DNA of 33,657 nt from a virus. Shown here one piece after another: positions 1-6,677 of this stretch. The position numbers and the translations under genes are program-made. The stretch lies in the IMG/VR virus record IMGVR_UViG_3300036859_000782, positions 1-33,657 of that record; one strand, given 5' to 3'. The notes below the pieces were generated by a model. The model did no database searches. It had not been told where the DNA came from and saw nothing but the letters and a program-made list of their open reading frames with translations. Every line of letters begins with the position of its first letter. Position 1 is the stretch's first letter.

Positions 1-127
1 GCGCCCGGCCCGCCAGATAGAAGAGGACGAGGGGCCGCCCGAAGACGACGCGCCTGCGCCGCCGCGAAAAGGTGGCCGCCCGAAGAAGGAGCGTCCGGAG
101 AACCAGTGCAAGCGCTGCGAAGGCACG
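1..127. repeat. Terminal overlap, identical to 33531-33657
   Basis: Bases 1-127 are repeated exactly at the end of the window. The length of 127 equals a common de Bruijn assembler k-mer, so this is best read as the overlap of a circular contig rather than a physical terminal repeat. The gene crossing it stays open, which supports a true circle or a circularly permuted genome. Confidence 0.95.
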
Positions 128-301
128 GCGGATCTCAATGATGAGGGCTACTGCGAGGACTGCGCGGCCGTCATCGGTCTCAGGGTGAAGCAGAAGCCGG
201 AGACCCTGGAGGACGAGATCTCGGAGTTCGTCAAGGCCTTGAGGGAGCAGGGAGTTCCTTCAACAGAGATCAGCAAGGAGATCAAGAAGAAATTCGGGTG
301 A
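1..301 (+). CDS. C-terminal part of Nmad1/DUF1599-like protein with zinc ribbons (continues from 32968)
   Basis: This is the 3' end of the gene that starts at 32968. The first 127 bases duplicate the end of the window, so on the circle the reading frame runs 32968-33657 and then 128-301, giving 287 aa. This part carries a basic and acidic low-complexity linker and a Cys-rich module (CKRCEG, then CEDCAA) that looks like a zinc ribbon, followed by a short charged helix. It stops with TGA at 299-301, directly abutting the next ATG at 302. The frame continuity is seen directly. The zinc binding is inferred from cysteine spacing. Confidence 0.85.
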   Translation, partial: RPARQIEEDEGPPEDDAPAPPRKGGRPKKERPENQCKRCEGTADLNDEGYCEDCAAVIGLRVKQKPETLEDEISEFVKALREQGVPSTEISKEIKKKFG

Positions 302-745
302 ATGGTGATGGTGAACTCAATCAACAAGGGGAAGGAATTCGAGAGAGAAATCGCGAAGCTGCTCACGCAGCGGACCGGAGTCAAATGGCAGCGCGTGCCG
401 CACTCCGGGGCCCTGGCCACGAGCCAGCAGCTCCAGGACAAGAACTTCCGGGGGGATGTGTTCACCGAGGACACGACCTACGGTGACTGGATGATAGAGT
501 GCAAGATCACCGGGGATACGCTCACACTGGAGGCTCTCCTGAGCCGGACGAGCATGCTATGGAAGTGGTGGAACCAGGCTTTCAAGCAGCGCGCGGACGG
601 TCAGGAAGCCATCCTCATATTCCGCTTCCGCGGAAGCCCGCTCTTTGTCCTCTGCGAGCATCCGGATATCCCAGGCGAGCTCGAGGCGAAGACGGTCATG
701 AGCCTGAACTGCGACAGCTACTATCTCGGGAGGCTGACCGAATGA
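302..745 (+). CDS. Putative PDDEXK-type nuclease / Holliday-junction resolvase-like protein
   Basis: This encodes 147 aa. The N-terminus (NKGKEFEREIAKLL) resembles the first helix of Hjc-like resolvases with its conserved glutamate. Further on, GDVFTEDTTYGDWMIECKIT supplies an Asp followed by an E-x-K, as in the PDDEXK nuclease core. The rest is W- and R-rich and unassigned. If the call is right it would cut branched DNA during viral replication or before packaging, which fits its place just ahead of the terminase genes. The gene abuts the upstream stop codon and overlaps the downstream gene by ATGA. An alternative start is ATG 308. The family assignment is from motif reading only. Confidence 0.6.
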   Translation: MVMVNSINKGKEFEREIAKLLTQRTGVKWQRVPHSGALATSQQLQDKNFRGDVFTEDTTYGDWMIECKITGDTLTLEALLSRTSMLWKWWNQAFKQRADGQEAILIFRFRGSPLFVLCEHPDIPGELEAKTVMSLNCDSYYLGRLTE

Positions 746-1122
746 AGATCCTGCGCATGCGGCCGGAATACATCGAGTGGACGAGGGCCGGCAAGAAGAT
801 CGCGACGACCAGGACTGAGGACAAGGTGGGGGAGAAGCAGCTGTGCTTCGAGCTGGTCTCCGGATCCCGCTACAAGCCGAAGAAGAGCGGTGTTGTCATC
901 CGGGTCCTCTCCTGCCTCCGCTGGAACCAGGAGCGCCTGGCGCAGCCGGAGAATCGCTGGGTCCGGAACTTCATCACACTGGCCGAAGGTTTCAAGTCCT
1001 GGGAGGACTTCATGGCCATCATCAGGAAGATCAACAAGGGCAAGCGGATCACATCGCAGACCTGGTTCTACACGCATTTCTATGGTGTGGTCGATGACGA
1101 AAAAAGGGTTGAGGCTCGATAG
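742..1122 (+). CDS. ASCH/PUA-like domain protein
   Basis: This encodes 126 aa. The opening MKILRMRPEYIEWTRAGKKIATTR matches the typical ASCH-domain start, a beta strand followed by 'I..GKKT..tR'. ASCH proteins adopt a PUA-like beta barrel and are thought to bind RNA or modified nucleotides; many sit in phage genomes with unknown roles. The start ATG overlaps the stop of the upstream gene (ATGA), showing translational coupling. The C-terminal part (SQTWFYTHFYGVV) also fits a barrel strand. Function in this virus is unknown. Confidence 0.6.
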   Translation: MKILRMRPEYIEWTRAGKKIATTRTEDKVGEKQLCFELVSGSRYKPKKSGVVIRVLSCLRWNQERLAQPENRWVRNFITLAEGFKSWEDFMAIIRKINKGKRITSQTWFYTHFYGVVDDEKRVEAR

Positions 1123-1315
1123 CCGTGTCAGCTGGAAGAACAAGCACGTGCGGAAATGCACAGGGTGCGGGGATCCCATCCGGTCCGGAGGGCTCACGGT
1201 CATCGAAGAGGGCATTGCCTGGTTCTGCAAGCGGTCCTGCATGCTCGCCTACTATGTCAAGCGGGCCAGGAAGATACTGAGGGGAAACGAAGATAAAGGA
1301 GGAAAGCTCCAATAG
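1094..1315 (+). CDS. Small zinc-finger-like protein
   Basis: This encodes 73 aa and overlaps the 3' end of the ASCH gene by 29 nt in another frame. It contains KCTGCGD and later WFCKRSCMLAYY, a C-x2-C ... C-x3-C arrangement that could hold one zinc ion. A basic C-terminal tail follows. ATG 1094 is chosen as start; ATG 1082 is an alternative. The function is not recognised; small zinc-binding proteins next to terminase genes are often HNH remnants or regulators, but no HNH residues are visible here. Confidence 0.6.
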   Translation: MTKKGLRLDSRVSWKNKHVRKCTGCGDPIRSGGLTVIEEGIAWFCKRSCMLAYYVKRARKILRGNEDKGGKLQ

Positions 1316-1330
1316 TATGAGGTGGACAAG

Positions 1331-1801
1331 GTGGCTGAACCGAAGAAGAAACCGGAAGAAAAGGTTAGCCGGCGTAAAAACCAGCGCACTAAGGCCGAGG
1401 CCGATGGCATCGTGCTGAAGATAGTTGAGGGCCTGCTTGCCTACAAGAAGCCCCGCGATCTCATGAAGGAGCTCGACATACCGAAGAGCACGTTCTACTA
1501 CTATTATCCGAGGGCCCTCGAGCTGGCCAAGGAGGAGACGATCGGCCGCGTGAACGAGCTGCTTGTCGACTTCGCGCTGCAGACCAACCGAGATCTCGAG
1601 AGGCTCGAGCAACACTACAAGGACTCGAGGAGCCGCAGCATCCTCGTTGACAAAGCACATGTCAGGAACCAGGCCTTCGACCGCCTGCAGAGCGCCGGCT
1701 TCCTCCCGAAAGCCAGCGACAAACTCGAGGTCGAGGGTAAGGTGGAGCTCAAGGATTGGTTGAGCGGAATGGTCGGGAAGAAAAAGAATGCACATCGATA
1801 A
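1331..1801 (+). CDS. terS: Terminase small subunit (putative)
   Basis: This encodes about 156 aa and lies directly upstream of and overlapping the large terminase gene. A helix-turn-helix is visible (PRDLMKELDIPKSTFYYYYP), followed by long charged helices suited to oligomerisation and a C-terminal segment that would contact the large subunit. TerS recognises viral DNA and starts packaging. GTG 1331 is preferred because GAGGTG lies about 6 nt upstream; GTG 1322 is possible. The identification rests on the HTH, the size and the position rather than on a family-specific motif. Confidence 0.7.
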   Translation: MAEPKKKPEEKVSRRKNQRTKAEADGIVLKIVEGLLAYKKPRDLMKELDIPKSTFYYYYPRALELAKEETIGRVNELLVDFALQTNRDLERLEQHYKDSRSRSILVDKAHVRNQAFDRLQSAGFLPKASDKLEVEGKVELKDWLSGMVGKKKNAHR

Positions 1802-3026
1802 GTTCGCTTTCTTCAGGAAGATCGGCTACGAGCCGCATGTTGGCCAGCTCAGGATGCACAGGAGCCCTGCGCGATATCGGCTCCTGGCCTGCGGATCCCG
1901 CTGGGGCAAATCCAAGTGCGCGTCCCGCGAGCTCATGTATGCGATGCTCAAGCCCGACAGCAGATACTGGGCACTGAGCGGGACCTATGACCTGGCCAAC
2001 AAGGTCTTCCGCGAGGTCCTCTGGACCTGGCTGCACACACGGCCGGACTTCATCGAGAAATATTCCGAGCGCGACATGTATATCCGAACGGTCATCGACT
2101 CCGAGCTCTTCGGCAAGAGCGCTGACAAGCCCGAGGGCCTCCTGGGCGAATCATTGGATGGGGCAGTCTTCGATGAGCCGCCGATCTGCCAGGAAAGGAT
2201 CTGGCAGGAGTTCCTCCAGGCCAGGCTGATCGACCGTAGGGGCTGGTGCATGTTCACCGGCACTGCCAAGGGCAAGGGCTGGTATCATCTCCTCTACCAG
2301 CGCGGCAAGAAAGAGGATCCCGACTTCTTCTCGACCGAGGGCCCGTCCTGGGAGAATCCTCTTGTGAGCAAGCAGGAGCTCCTCCAGGAAAAGGCTAAGG
2401 GATACTGGAGCGACAGATACTGGAGACAGGAGATCCTTGGCGAGTTCCTCGATGATTCCGGCAGCGTCTTCAAGAACATCAGAGCGCACGTGACCGGCAT
2501 GCTGCATGAGCCGAAAGGCGGGGAGGTCTACTCGATCGGCGCGGACCTGGCCAAGCACAGGGACTGGACCGTGATCACTGTCATGGATTCGACCGGCCAC
2601 GTCGTCTATTGGGAACGGATCGACCAGGGCACGTCCTGGCCGGTCCAGAAGCTGAAGATAGGGGAGATCTCCCGGAAGTTCAACAACGCCACCTGCTACG
2701 TCGACAGCTCGGGAGTGGGTGATCCGATCGTGGACGATCTCTCTGCCATGGGCGTCTCTATCATGCCGGTGCCCACGGCCCAGCAGAAGGTCCCGCTCAT
2801 CGATGCCCTGACTGTGGCCCTGGAGAACAACAGGATCACGTTCCCTGAGCTGCCGGTCCTGATCAACGAGCTCGAGACCTTCGAGCATGACAAGACAGGA
2901 ACCGGCCGTGACACATACAATGCCCCGGTCGGCTTCCATGATGATGCGGTGATCTCCCTGGCCCTTGCCTGGCGCGGCATCAACAATGCAGGCGGCTTCG
3001 CCTCCGCGAAGATCTTCAGATTCTAA
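1788..3026 (+). CDS. terL: Terminase large subunit (ATPase and nuclease)
   Basis: This 412-aa packaging motor has both domains complete. The Walker A is ACGSRWGKSK (residues 35-43), the Walker B is LDGAVFDEPP with D129-E130, and the coupling motif is FTGTAKGKGW (156-165). The RNase H-like nuclease has D253 (GADLAKHRDW), D306 (YVDSSGVGDP) and D385-D386 (GFHDDAVIS). It pumps DNA into the procapsid through the portal and cuts it at the end of a round. The start overlaps the terS 3' end by 14 nt. It is the last gene before the 278-bp intergenic region. Confidence 0.95.
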   Translation: MHIDKFAFFRKIGYEPHVGQLRMHRSPARYRLLACGSRWGKSKCASRELMYAMLKPDSRYWALSGTYDLANKVFREVLWTWLHTRPDFIEKYSERDMYIRTVIDSELFGKSADKPEGLLGESLDGAVFDEPPICQERIWQEFLQARLIDRRGWCMFTGTAKGKGWYHLLYQRGKKEDPDFFSTEGPSWENPLVSKQELLQEKAKGYWSDRYWRQEILGEFLDDSGSVFKNIRAHVTGMLHEPKGGEVYSIGADLAKHRDWTVITVMDSTGHVVYWERIDQGTSWPVQKLKIGEISRKFNNATCYVDSSGVGDPIVDDLSAMGVSIMPVPTAQQKVPLIDALTVALENNRITFPELPVLINELETFEHDKTGTGRDTYNAPVGFHDDAVISLALAWRGINNAGGFASAKIFRF

Positions 3027-3028
3027 GA

Positions 3029-3043
3029 TGTTTTGAGAAAACA
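3029..3043. terminator. Short hairpin just after terL
   Basis: TGTTTT and AAAACA flank a GAG loop immediately after the terL stop codon. It is a weak, AT-only stem and is offered as a possible 3' end of the early and packaging transcript. No long T-run follows. Confidence 0.3.
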
Positions 3044-3094
3044 CCCCACACTTCCACTTCTCGAACATTCTCCACTCACTCACAGATGCACAGT

Positions 3095-3176
3095 GCAGCT
3101 GCCTGATTTGCATGATTTGCCATACTTGCATTGCATGTCATGCAAATCATGCAAGCAATGCAAGTAATGCAGCTGC
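3095..3176. repeat. Palindromic cluster of ATGCAA/TTGCAT words between terL and portal
   Basis: An 82-bp element is bounded on both sides by GCAGCTGC (3095-3102 and 3169-3176). In the left half TTGCAT-like words dominate and in the right half their complements (ATGCAA) do, so the whole is an imperfect inverted repeat centred on TTGCATGTCATGCAA (3131-3145). It encodes nothing plausible. Candidates are a packaging or terminase-binding site, a replication origin, or an operator for the late promoter about 100 bp downstream. Confidence 0.8.
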
Positions 3177-3274
3177 CCCTGCCTCGTGTGTTTGTCTTTC
3201 CACAGCCAGATTACTGGAATTAGAGGGCTTGGAACGCACAAAAAGGCCATTACGATGCGATGTGATACCACAAC

Positions 3275-3286
3275 AGGTATATACCT
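3275..3286 (+). promoter_or_regulatory. TATA-like promoter for the late head operon
   Basis: AGGTATATACCT is a perfect 12-bp palindrome containing TATATA. Its centre is about 25 nt upstream of the portal ATG at 3305, the spacing of an archaeal TATA box to its transcription start, so the portal mRNA is probably leaderless. No Shine-Dalgarno sequence precedes that ATG, which agrees. Confidence 0.7.
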
Positions 3287-3304
3287 ATTCCCTGCAAAAT
3301 AGTC

Positions 3305-4681
3305 ATGCCTGAAGCGAATCCTGCACCATCGAAAGGCCTCCTGGAGCGGCTCGGTGGATTCTTCTCAAAGAAGGAGACGACTATCAATGACATCCTTGCT
3401 GCAGGCAGGAGCCGATTCCTCAAGGACATCTATGGCGACCGCGTTCTCACTCCCCATGAGGAGATGAAGGAATGCAAGCGGCTCTACAACTACAACGCCT
3501 TCGCCACGGCCGGAGTCAACACCTTCAAGGACTTCATCCTGGGGGCCAACCAGAACGTGATCGCGGATGATCCGAAGACGGCTGCGGTCCTCAATAGCTG
3601 GTTGCAGAACATCGGCTTCTTCACTTACCTTCCGGAGATGGTCGAGAATTATGTCGTGACCGGGAACGCCTACATGGAGCCGGTCCGCGACAAGCAGTCC
3701 ACCCAGGTGGTCAAGGTCTACTCGGTGAGCAACAGCGCGCTCATCTACATCCAGGCTGATCCGCAGGGAAAGGTCGACTACTACATCCAGGAGCTGCCTG
3801 TCAATACTGTGGTTCCCGGCGCCGGCTTCCACGACGTCACCTATTTCGAGAAGACTCCGACCAGGATCTACGGCATCAAGATCCCTGCGAATCGCCTGTT
3901 CCACTTCAAATTCGGAATCGGAGATATGATGCTCTACGGCCGCAGCCAGCTGGCCGCATCCGTCAATGATGCCAAGATCCTGCGCGAGCTCGAGCGCGAT
4001 ATCGCGGTGATCGCGCGCTACAAGGCCATCCCCAAGAAGCTCATCAACATACCAGGCGCCAACCAGGCGAAGCTCAACCAGATCGGGGAGTTCCTCTCCC
4101 AGACGGACGACACCGACAACCCGCTCCTGGGCGAGGCCAACCTGAACATCATGGATCTCAGCTACAGTGGCAAGGACCTGAACCTGGAGCCCTACATCAA
4201 CTACCTCAAGAGGAAGATCACGTCCTCCATCGCTCCGGAATACATCATCCATGGCGAGGACACGAACAGGGCCACCGCGAAGGAGCAGCGCATCGGCTAC
4301 ATGATGAGGGTGAAGAGCGTGCGCGACAACTTCTCGCAGCAGGTCGAGCGGATGATCCTTATCCCTCAGGCCATAGCCCTCAAGCTCGATATCCGGGGGA
4401 TCCGCTTCACCTTCAGCGACTTTGACTACACCAGCGAGGACGAGGTCCGCCAGGAGACGCTTGCGCAGTTCGGCGCCGGCCTCCTCACGCTCAATGAGGC
4501 ACGCGATCAGCTCGGGAAGGATCCGGTCGAGAATGGCGAGGTCTTCTCCTGGGAGCTCCAGGGCCTCAACCCCCCGGAACCAGATAACCCTGACTCTGAT
4601 ACGGAAGGTCTTGATTCCATCCCTCCTTCGTCAAGACCTTCCGTATCGGCGCGCGAAGCTAAAAAAAAAGCAAAAAAGTGA
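3305..4681 (+). CDS. Portal protein
   Basis: This encodes 458 aa. It follows terL and precedes a Mu gpF-like gene, the canonical portal position. Portal-like features include an early ring region with FATAGVNTFKDFILG, the wing region MVENYVVTGNAYMEPVRD, then ANRLFHFKFG and a long helix-rich stem (IKRK... EQRIGYMMRVKSVRDNFSQQVERM). The dodecameric portal forms the head vertex through which DNA enters and leaves. The C-terminal 35 residues are low-complexity and coincide with a perfect 17-bp inverted repeat, ending in a lysine-rich tail encoded by A-runs. The stop overlaps the next start (GTGA). Confidence 0.85.
   Translation: MPEANPAPSKGLLERLGGFFSKKETTINDILAAGRSRFLKDIYGDRVLTPHEEMKECKRLYNYNAFATAGVNTFKDFILGANQNVIADDPKTAAVLNSWLQNIGFFTYLPEMVENYVVTGNAYMEPVRDKQSTQVVKVYSVSNSALIYIQADPQGKVDYYIQELPVNTVVPGAGFHDVTYFEKTPTRIYGIKIPANRLFHFKFGIGDMMLYGRSQLAASVNDAKILRELERDIAVIARYKAIPKKLINIPGANQAKLNQIGEFLSQTDDTDNPLLGEANLNIMDLSYSGKDLNLEPYINYLKRKITSSIAPEYIIHGEDTNRATAKEQRIGYMMRVKSVRDNFSQQVERMILIPQAIALKLDIRGIRFTFSDFDYTSEDEVRQETLAQFGAGLLTLNEARDQLGKDPVENGEVFSWELQGLNPPEPDNPDSDTEGLDSIPPSSRPSVSAREAKKKAKK
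4598..4647. repeat. Perfect 17-bp inverted repeat with 16-nt loop inside the portal 3' end
   Basis: GATACGGAAGGTCTTGA at 4598-4614 is the exact reverse complement of 4631-4647, separated by 16 nt. It sits in the disordered tail of the portal gene and is followed by runs of nine and six adenines (4661-4669, 4672-4677). In RNA it would form a very stable hairpin just ahead of the portal stop codon and the next gene's GTG start. Confidence 0.9.
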
Positions 4682-5493
4682 TCTTCTACCGGAAGGTCAT
4701 CAACGCTAAGAAATACTTCGGGACCGGGACGCTCATCGAGAAATATGGCAGACTCATATCCGATGCAGTGCAGCCGGAGAAGCTCGAGCAGCTCCTCCCG
4801 CAGATGCTTCCGGAAAAGGAATCGAATCCCCAGTGGGACACGATCATCGCGGCCTGGCAGAAGGAGATCCAGGACAGACTCGCTGCAGAGATCCCGAAGA
4901 AGGTCGATCCTCTTTTCAACAAGGCCTATGAGCGGGGGGCCAAGCGCCTCCTGGATCCTCGGGGCAAGCCATTCGTCCTGGGGGTCAAGGTCAAGGACAC
5001 GCGCGCGATCGTGCAGCTCGTGAGCTCGCAGCTCTCATACGTCAACAACCTCACCGATGAGATGCGCCAGGTCCTCCTGGATGAGATCACCAAGGGCCTC
5101 AATCAGGGCCTCACCTACTCCCAGATCGCGAAGAATGTGACTGCCCGGGTCTCCAAGCTCAGCGAAGCCCGGGCCCGGACCATCGCCAGGAGCGAGATCA
5201 CGAAAGCTCATGGCCTGGGGATGGAGGCGGCTTTCAAGGAGGCCGGCGTCACGCGATACTACTGGGTCACCCAGAATGATCTGCTGGTCTGCAAGACCTG
5301 CAGAGGTTATGAGAAAGAGGGACTGAAGCGCGAAGGGTTCACGGTTGGAGCTCCCGATTCACCGAGGCCCGTTACGGATTCTCATCCGAACTGCCGCTGC
5401 GTCCCTGTGATGGCCGAAGAGCCGAAGCAGGAGGTTGCACATGCAAAGAAGATATCGGGGGCACTTGGAAGACGAAGTAGTGGAGTTGCTTGA
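4678..5493 (+). CDS. Mu gpF-like minor head / head morphogenesis protein
   Basis: This encodes 271 aa, starting with GTG that overlaps the portal stop codon. The C-terminal half carries the typical Mu-F domain: SEARARTIARSEITKAHGLG, then YYWVTQNDLLVCKTC, and the ending PVTDSHPNCRCVPV. Proteins of this family are minor head components needed for procapsid assembly and are injected or lost at maturation in some phages. The N-terminal half is helical and charged. Position between portal and protease is canonical for HK97- and SPP1-like viruses. Confidence 0.85.
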   Translation: MIFYRKVINAKKYFGTGTLIEKYGRLISDAVQPEKLEQLLPQMLPEKESNPQWDTIIAAWQKEIQDRLAAEIPKKVDPLFNKAYERGAKRLLDPRGKPFVLGVKVKDTRAIVQLVSSQLSYVNNLTDEMRQVLLDEITKGLNQGLTYSQIAKNVTARVSKLSEARARTIARSEITKAHGLGMEAAFKEAGVTRYYWVTQNDLLVCKTCRGYEKEGLKREGFTVGAPDSPRPVTDSHPNCRCVPVMAEEPKQEVAHAKKISGALGRRSSGVA

Positions 5494-5770
5494 GGAATTC
5501 GGGACCATGACCTATCATCGCATGGTTGCTGAGATGCGCAGGCGGCTCTTTGATCCACCGCATGAAATGCGGGTGCGCACGGAGTTGCTCAAGCTCGAGC
5601 AGCGCGACAAGATCGGCCGCAGCCTCTATCGCCACAAGTCGAGCGAGTTCCACGGCAGCGAATACATCTACTATCCGGCAGGGAAGAAGACGGCCGCCTT
5701 GATCAAGCTCGATGAGGACGCACTCAGGATCCGCGGACCCCGTCCTCTTCCGGACGATCCGAGATTGTAA
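5441..5770 (+). CDS. Winged-helix DNA-binding-like protein
   Basis: This encodes 109 aa. EVVELLEEFGTMTYHRMVAEM followed by HEMRVRTELLKLEQRDKIGRSLYR and YIYYPAGKK reads as a winged helix: helices, recognition helix, then a wing. The ATG at 5441 has GGAGG 5-8 nt upstream; the gene overlaps the end of the gpF-like gene by 53 nt in another frame. Its stop codon lies inside the promoter repeat at 5759-5778. It may regulate late genes, but the target is not known. Confidence 0.65.
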   Translation: MQRRYRGHLEDEVVELLEEFGTMTYHRMVAEMRRRLFDPPHEMRVRTELLKLEQRDKIGRSLYRHKSSEFHGSEYIYYPAGKKTAALIKLDEDALRIRGPRPLPDDPRL

Positions 5771-5778
5771 TATATACG
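5759..5778 (+). promoter_or_regulatory. Late promoter repeat, copy 1
   Basis: CCGAGATTGTAATATATACG, identical over 20 bp to copies at 9144 and 19743. The TATATA core (5771-5776) lies 32 nt before the protease ATG at 5808, consistent with an archaeal TATA box and a short leader. Confidence 0.8.
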
Positions 5779-5807
5779 CCGAGCTCGGTCAACCTCCAGG
5801 TGATGCG

Positions 5808-6668
5808 ATGATCGTTCCTGTCAAGGAATCCCTGAACCTTCCTGTCGAGAGCTTTGAACTGAAAGAGGAGAAGGACGAAGTCTTTATCGAGGGCCTTGCG
5901 CTCCCCTATGACAAGGTGAGCCGCAACGGGAATCTCTACACGAAGGAGAGCATCGAGAAGACGCACGAAACCCTTGTCGGCCGGCCGATGACTTTCAACC
6001 ACAACACCGACATCGTGCTCGGGCACGTGGTCGGGACCACGCTCACTCCGGAGGGCATGCGCTACAAAGCCAGCCTGGACCCTGGGGAGACAGCGTTCAT
6101 CCGCAAGATCAAGCGCGGCGACATCAGCAATGTTTCCATCCAGGTATACCCCGAGAGCATCGAAGAAGACGGGGATCACCTGAAGATCGCGATCCAGTGC
6201 TTCCTGGAGCTCGGCATCGTCACGATCCCGGGCTTCGCGGACACGACCATCGCCTTCGCCGAGAAATACCTCCCGAAAAAGAAAACTGAAGATTGTAATA
6301 AATACGGGGAAAGGGGAGAATCGCCTCACAAGCAAATTGAGGCCGATGACATGAAGAAAACTGCTGAGACCGGTGCTGGGGCCGCTGCGCCTGCCCCGAA
6401 GAAAGAACAAGATCCTCAGGCGCCAGGGGCTGATCCGGGAGATGATGGGGACACGCAATCGGATTTTGAGAAGGAAGTTTTGGCCAGGCTCGATCAGCTC
6501 GATGCCAGGGTAGCAGCCCTCGAGACCGAGGAACCAGCAGAAGAGAAAGTCACTCCAGCGCCTGAAGTCCAGGCCGAGGAAAGACTGACCGTTAATGCTC
6601 CGGGCATTTCTGAGAAGAAGCTGACCGCGAGCGAGATAAAAAAGAGGGTTCAAGCTCTCTACTCATGA
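5808..6668 (+). CDS. HK97-type prohead protease fused to a scaffold domain
   Basis: This encodes 286 aa. The N-terminal ~155 residues are a prohead (S78-type) serine protease: LVGRPMTFNHN supplies the likely catalytic His65, GDISNVSIQV the likely catalytic Ser110, and ELGIVTIPGFADTTI is a typical conserved strand. The remaining ~130 residues are acidic, Pro/Ala-rich and end in a coiled coil and ASEIKKRVQALYS, as in assembly scaffolds. The protease matures the procapsid by removing scaffold. ATG 5808 is chosen because the late promoter lies just upstream. An internal promoter copy (6290) and start (6351) suggest the scaffold is also made alone. Confidence 0.85.
   Translation: MIVPVKESLNLPVESFELKEEKDEVFIEGLALPYDKVSRNGNLYTKESIEKTHETLVGRPMTFNHNTDIVLGHVVGTTLTPEGMRYKASLDPGETAFIRKIKRGDISNVSIQVYPESIEEDGDHLKIAIQCFLELGIVTIPGFADTTIAFAEKYLPKKKTEDCNKYGERGESPHKQIEADDMKKTAETGAGAAAPAPKKEQDPQAPGADPGDDGDTQSDFEKEVLARLDQLDARVAALETEEPAEEKVTPAPEVQAEERLTVNAPGISEKKLTASEIKKRVQALYS
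6290..6306 (+). promoter_or_regulatory. Late promoter repeat, copy 2 (inside protease gene)
   Basis: AGATTGTAATAAATACG matches the late promoter consensus but lies within the protease coding sequence. The in-frame ATG at 6351 is 45 nt downstream, which leaves room for a ~20-nt leader with a GAGG motif (6339-6342) ahead of that start. Confidence 0.65.
6351..6668 (+). CDS. Nested scaffold protein (in frame within the protease gene)
   Basis: This is a 105-aa product sharing the last third of the protease frame. It starts at ATG 6351 with GAGG 8 nt upstream and a late-promoter copy 45 nt upstream. The sequence is acidic and Ala/Pro-rich, with a coiled coil (FEKEVLARLDQLDARVAALE) and a basic C-terminal helix. 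This layout mirrors the lambda C/Nu3 pair, where an internal start inside the protease gene makes the scaffold. Independent expression is an inference from the promoter and ribosome site. Confidence 0.55.
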   Translation: MKKTAETGAGAAAPAPKKEQDPQAPGADPGDDGDTQSDFEKEVLARLDQLDARVAALETEEPAEEKVTPAPEVQAEERLTVNAPGISEKKLTASEIKKRVQALYS

Positions 6669-6677
6669 GGTGTGCAT

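Noticed and set aside
1-127. 127-bp direct terminal repeat as a physical genome end
   Set aside because: The length equals a common assembler k-mer and a gene reads straight through the join, so an assembly overlap of a circular or permuted genome is simpler.
2151-3131. Long minus-strand frame over terL
   Set aside because: It is the antisense shadow of a gene with intact terminase motifs and has no protein-like pattern. The same applies to the other long antisense frames over portal, capsid, tail tube and fibre genes.
3105-3176. CRISPR-like array
   Set aside because: The repeated words are only 6-7 bp, overlapping and inverted, with no regular spacers and no cas genes.
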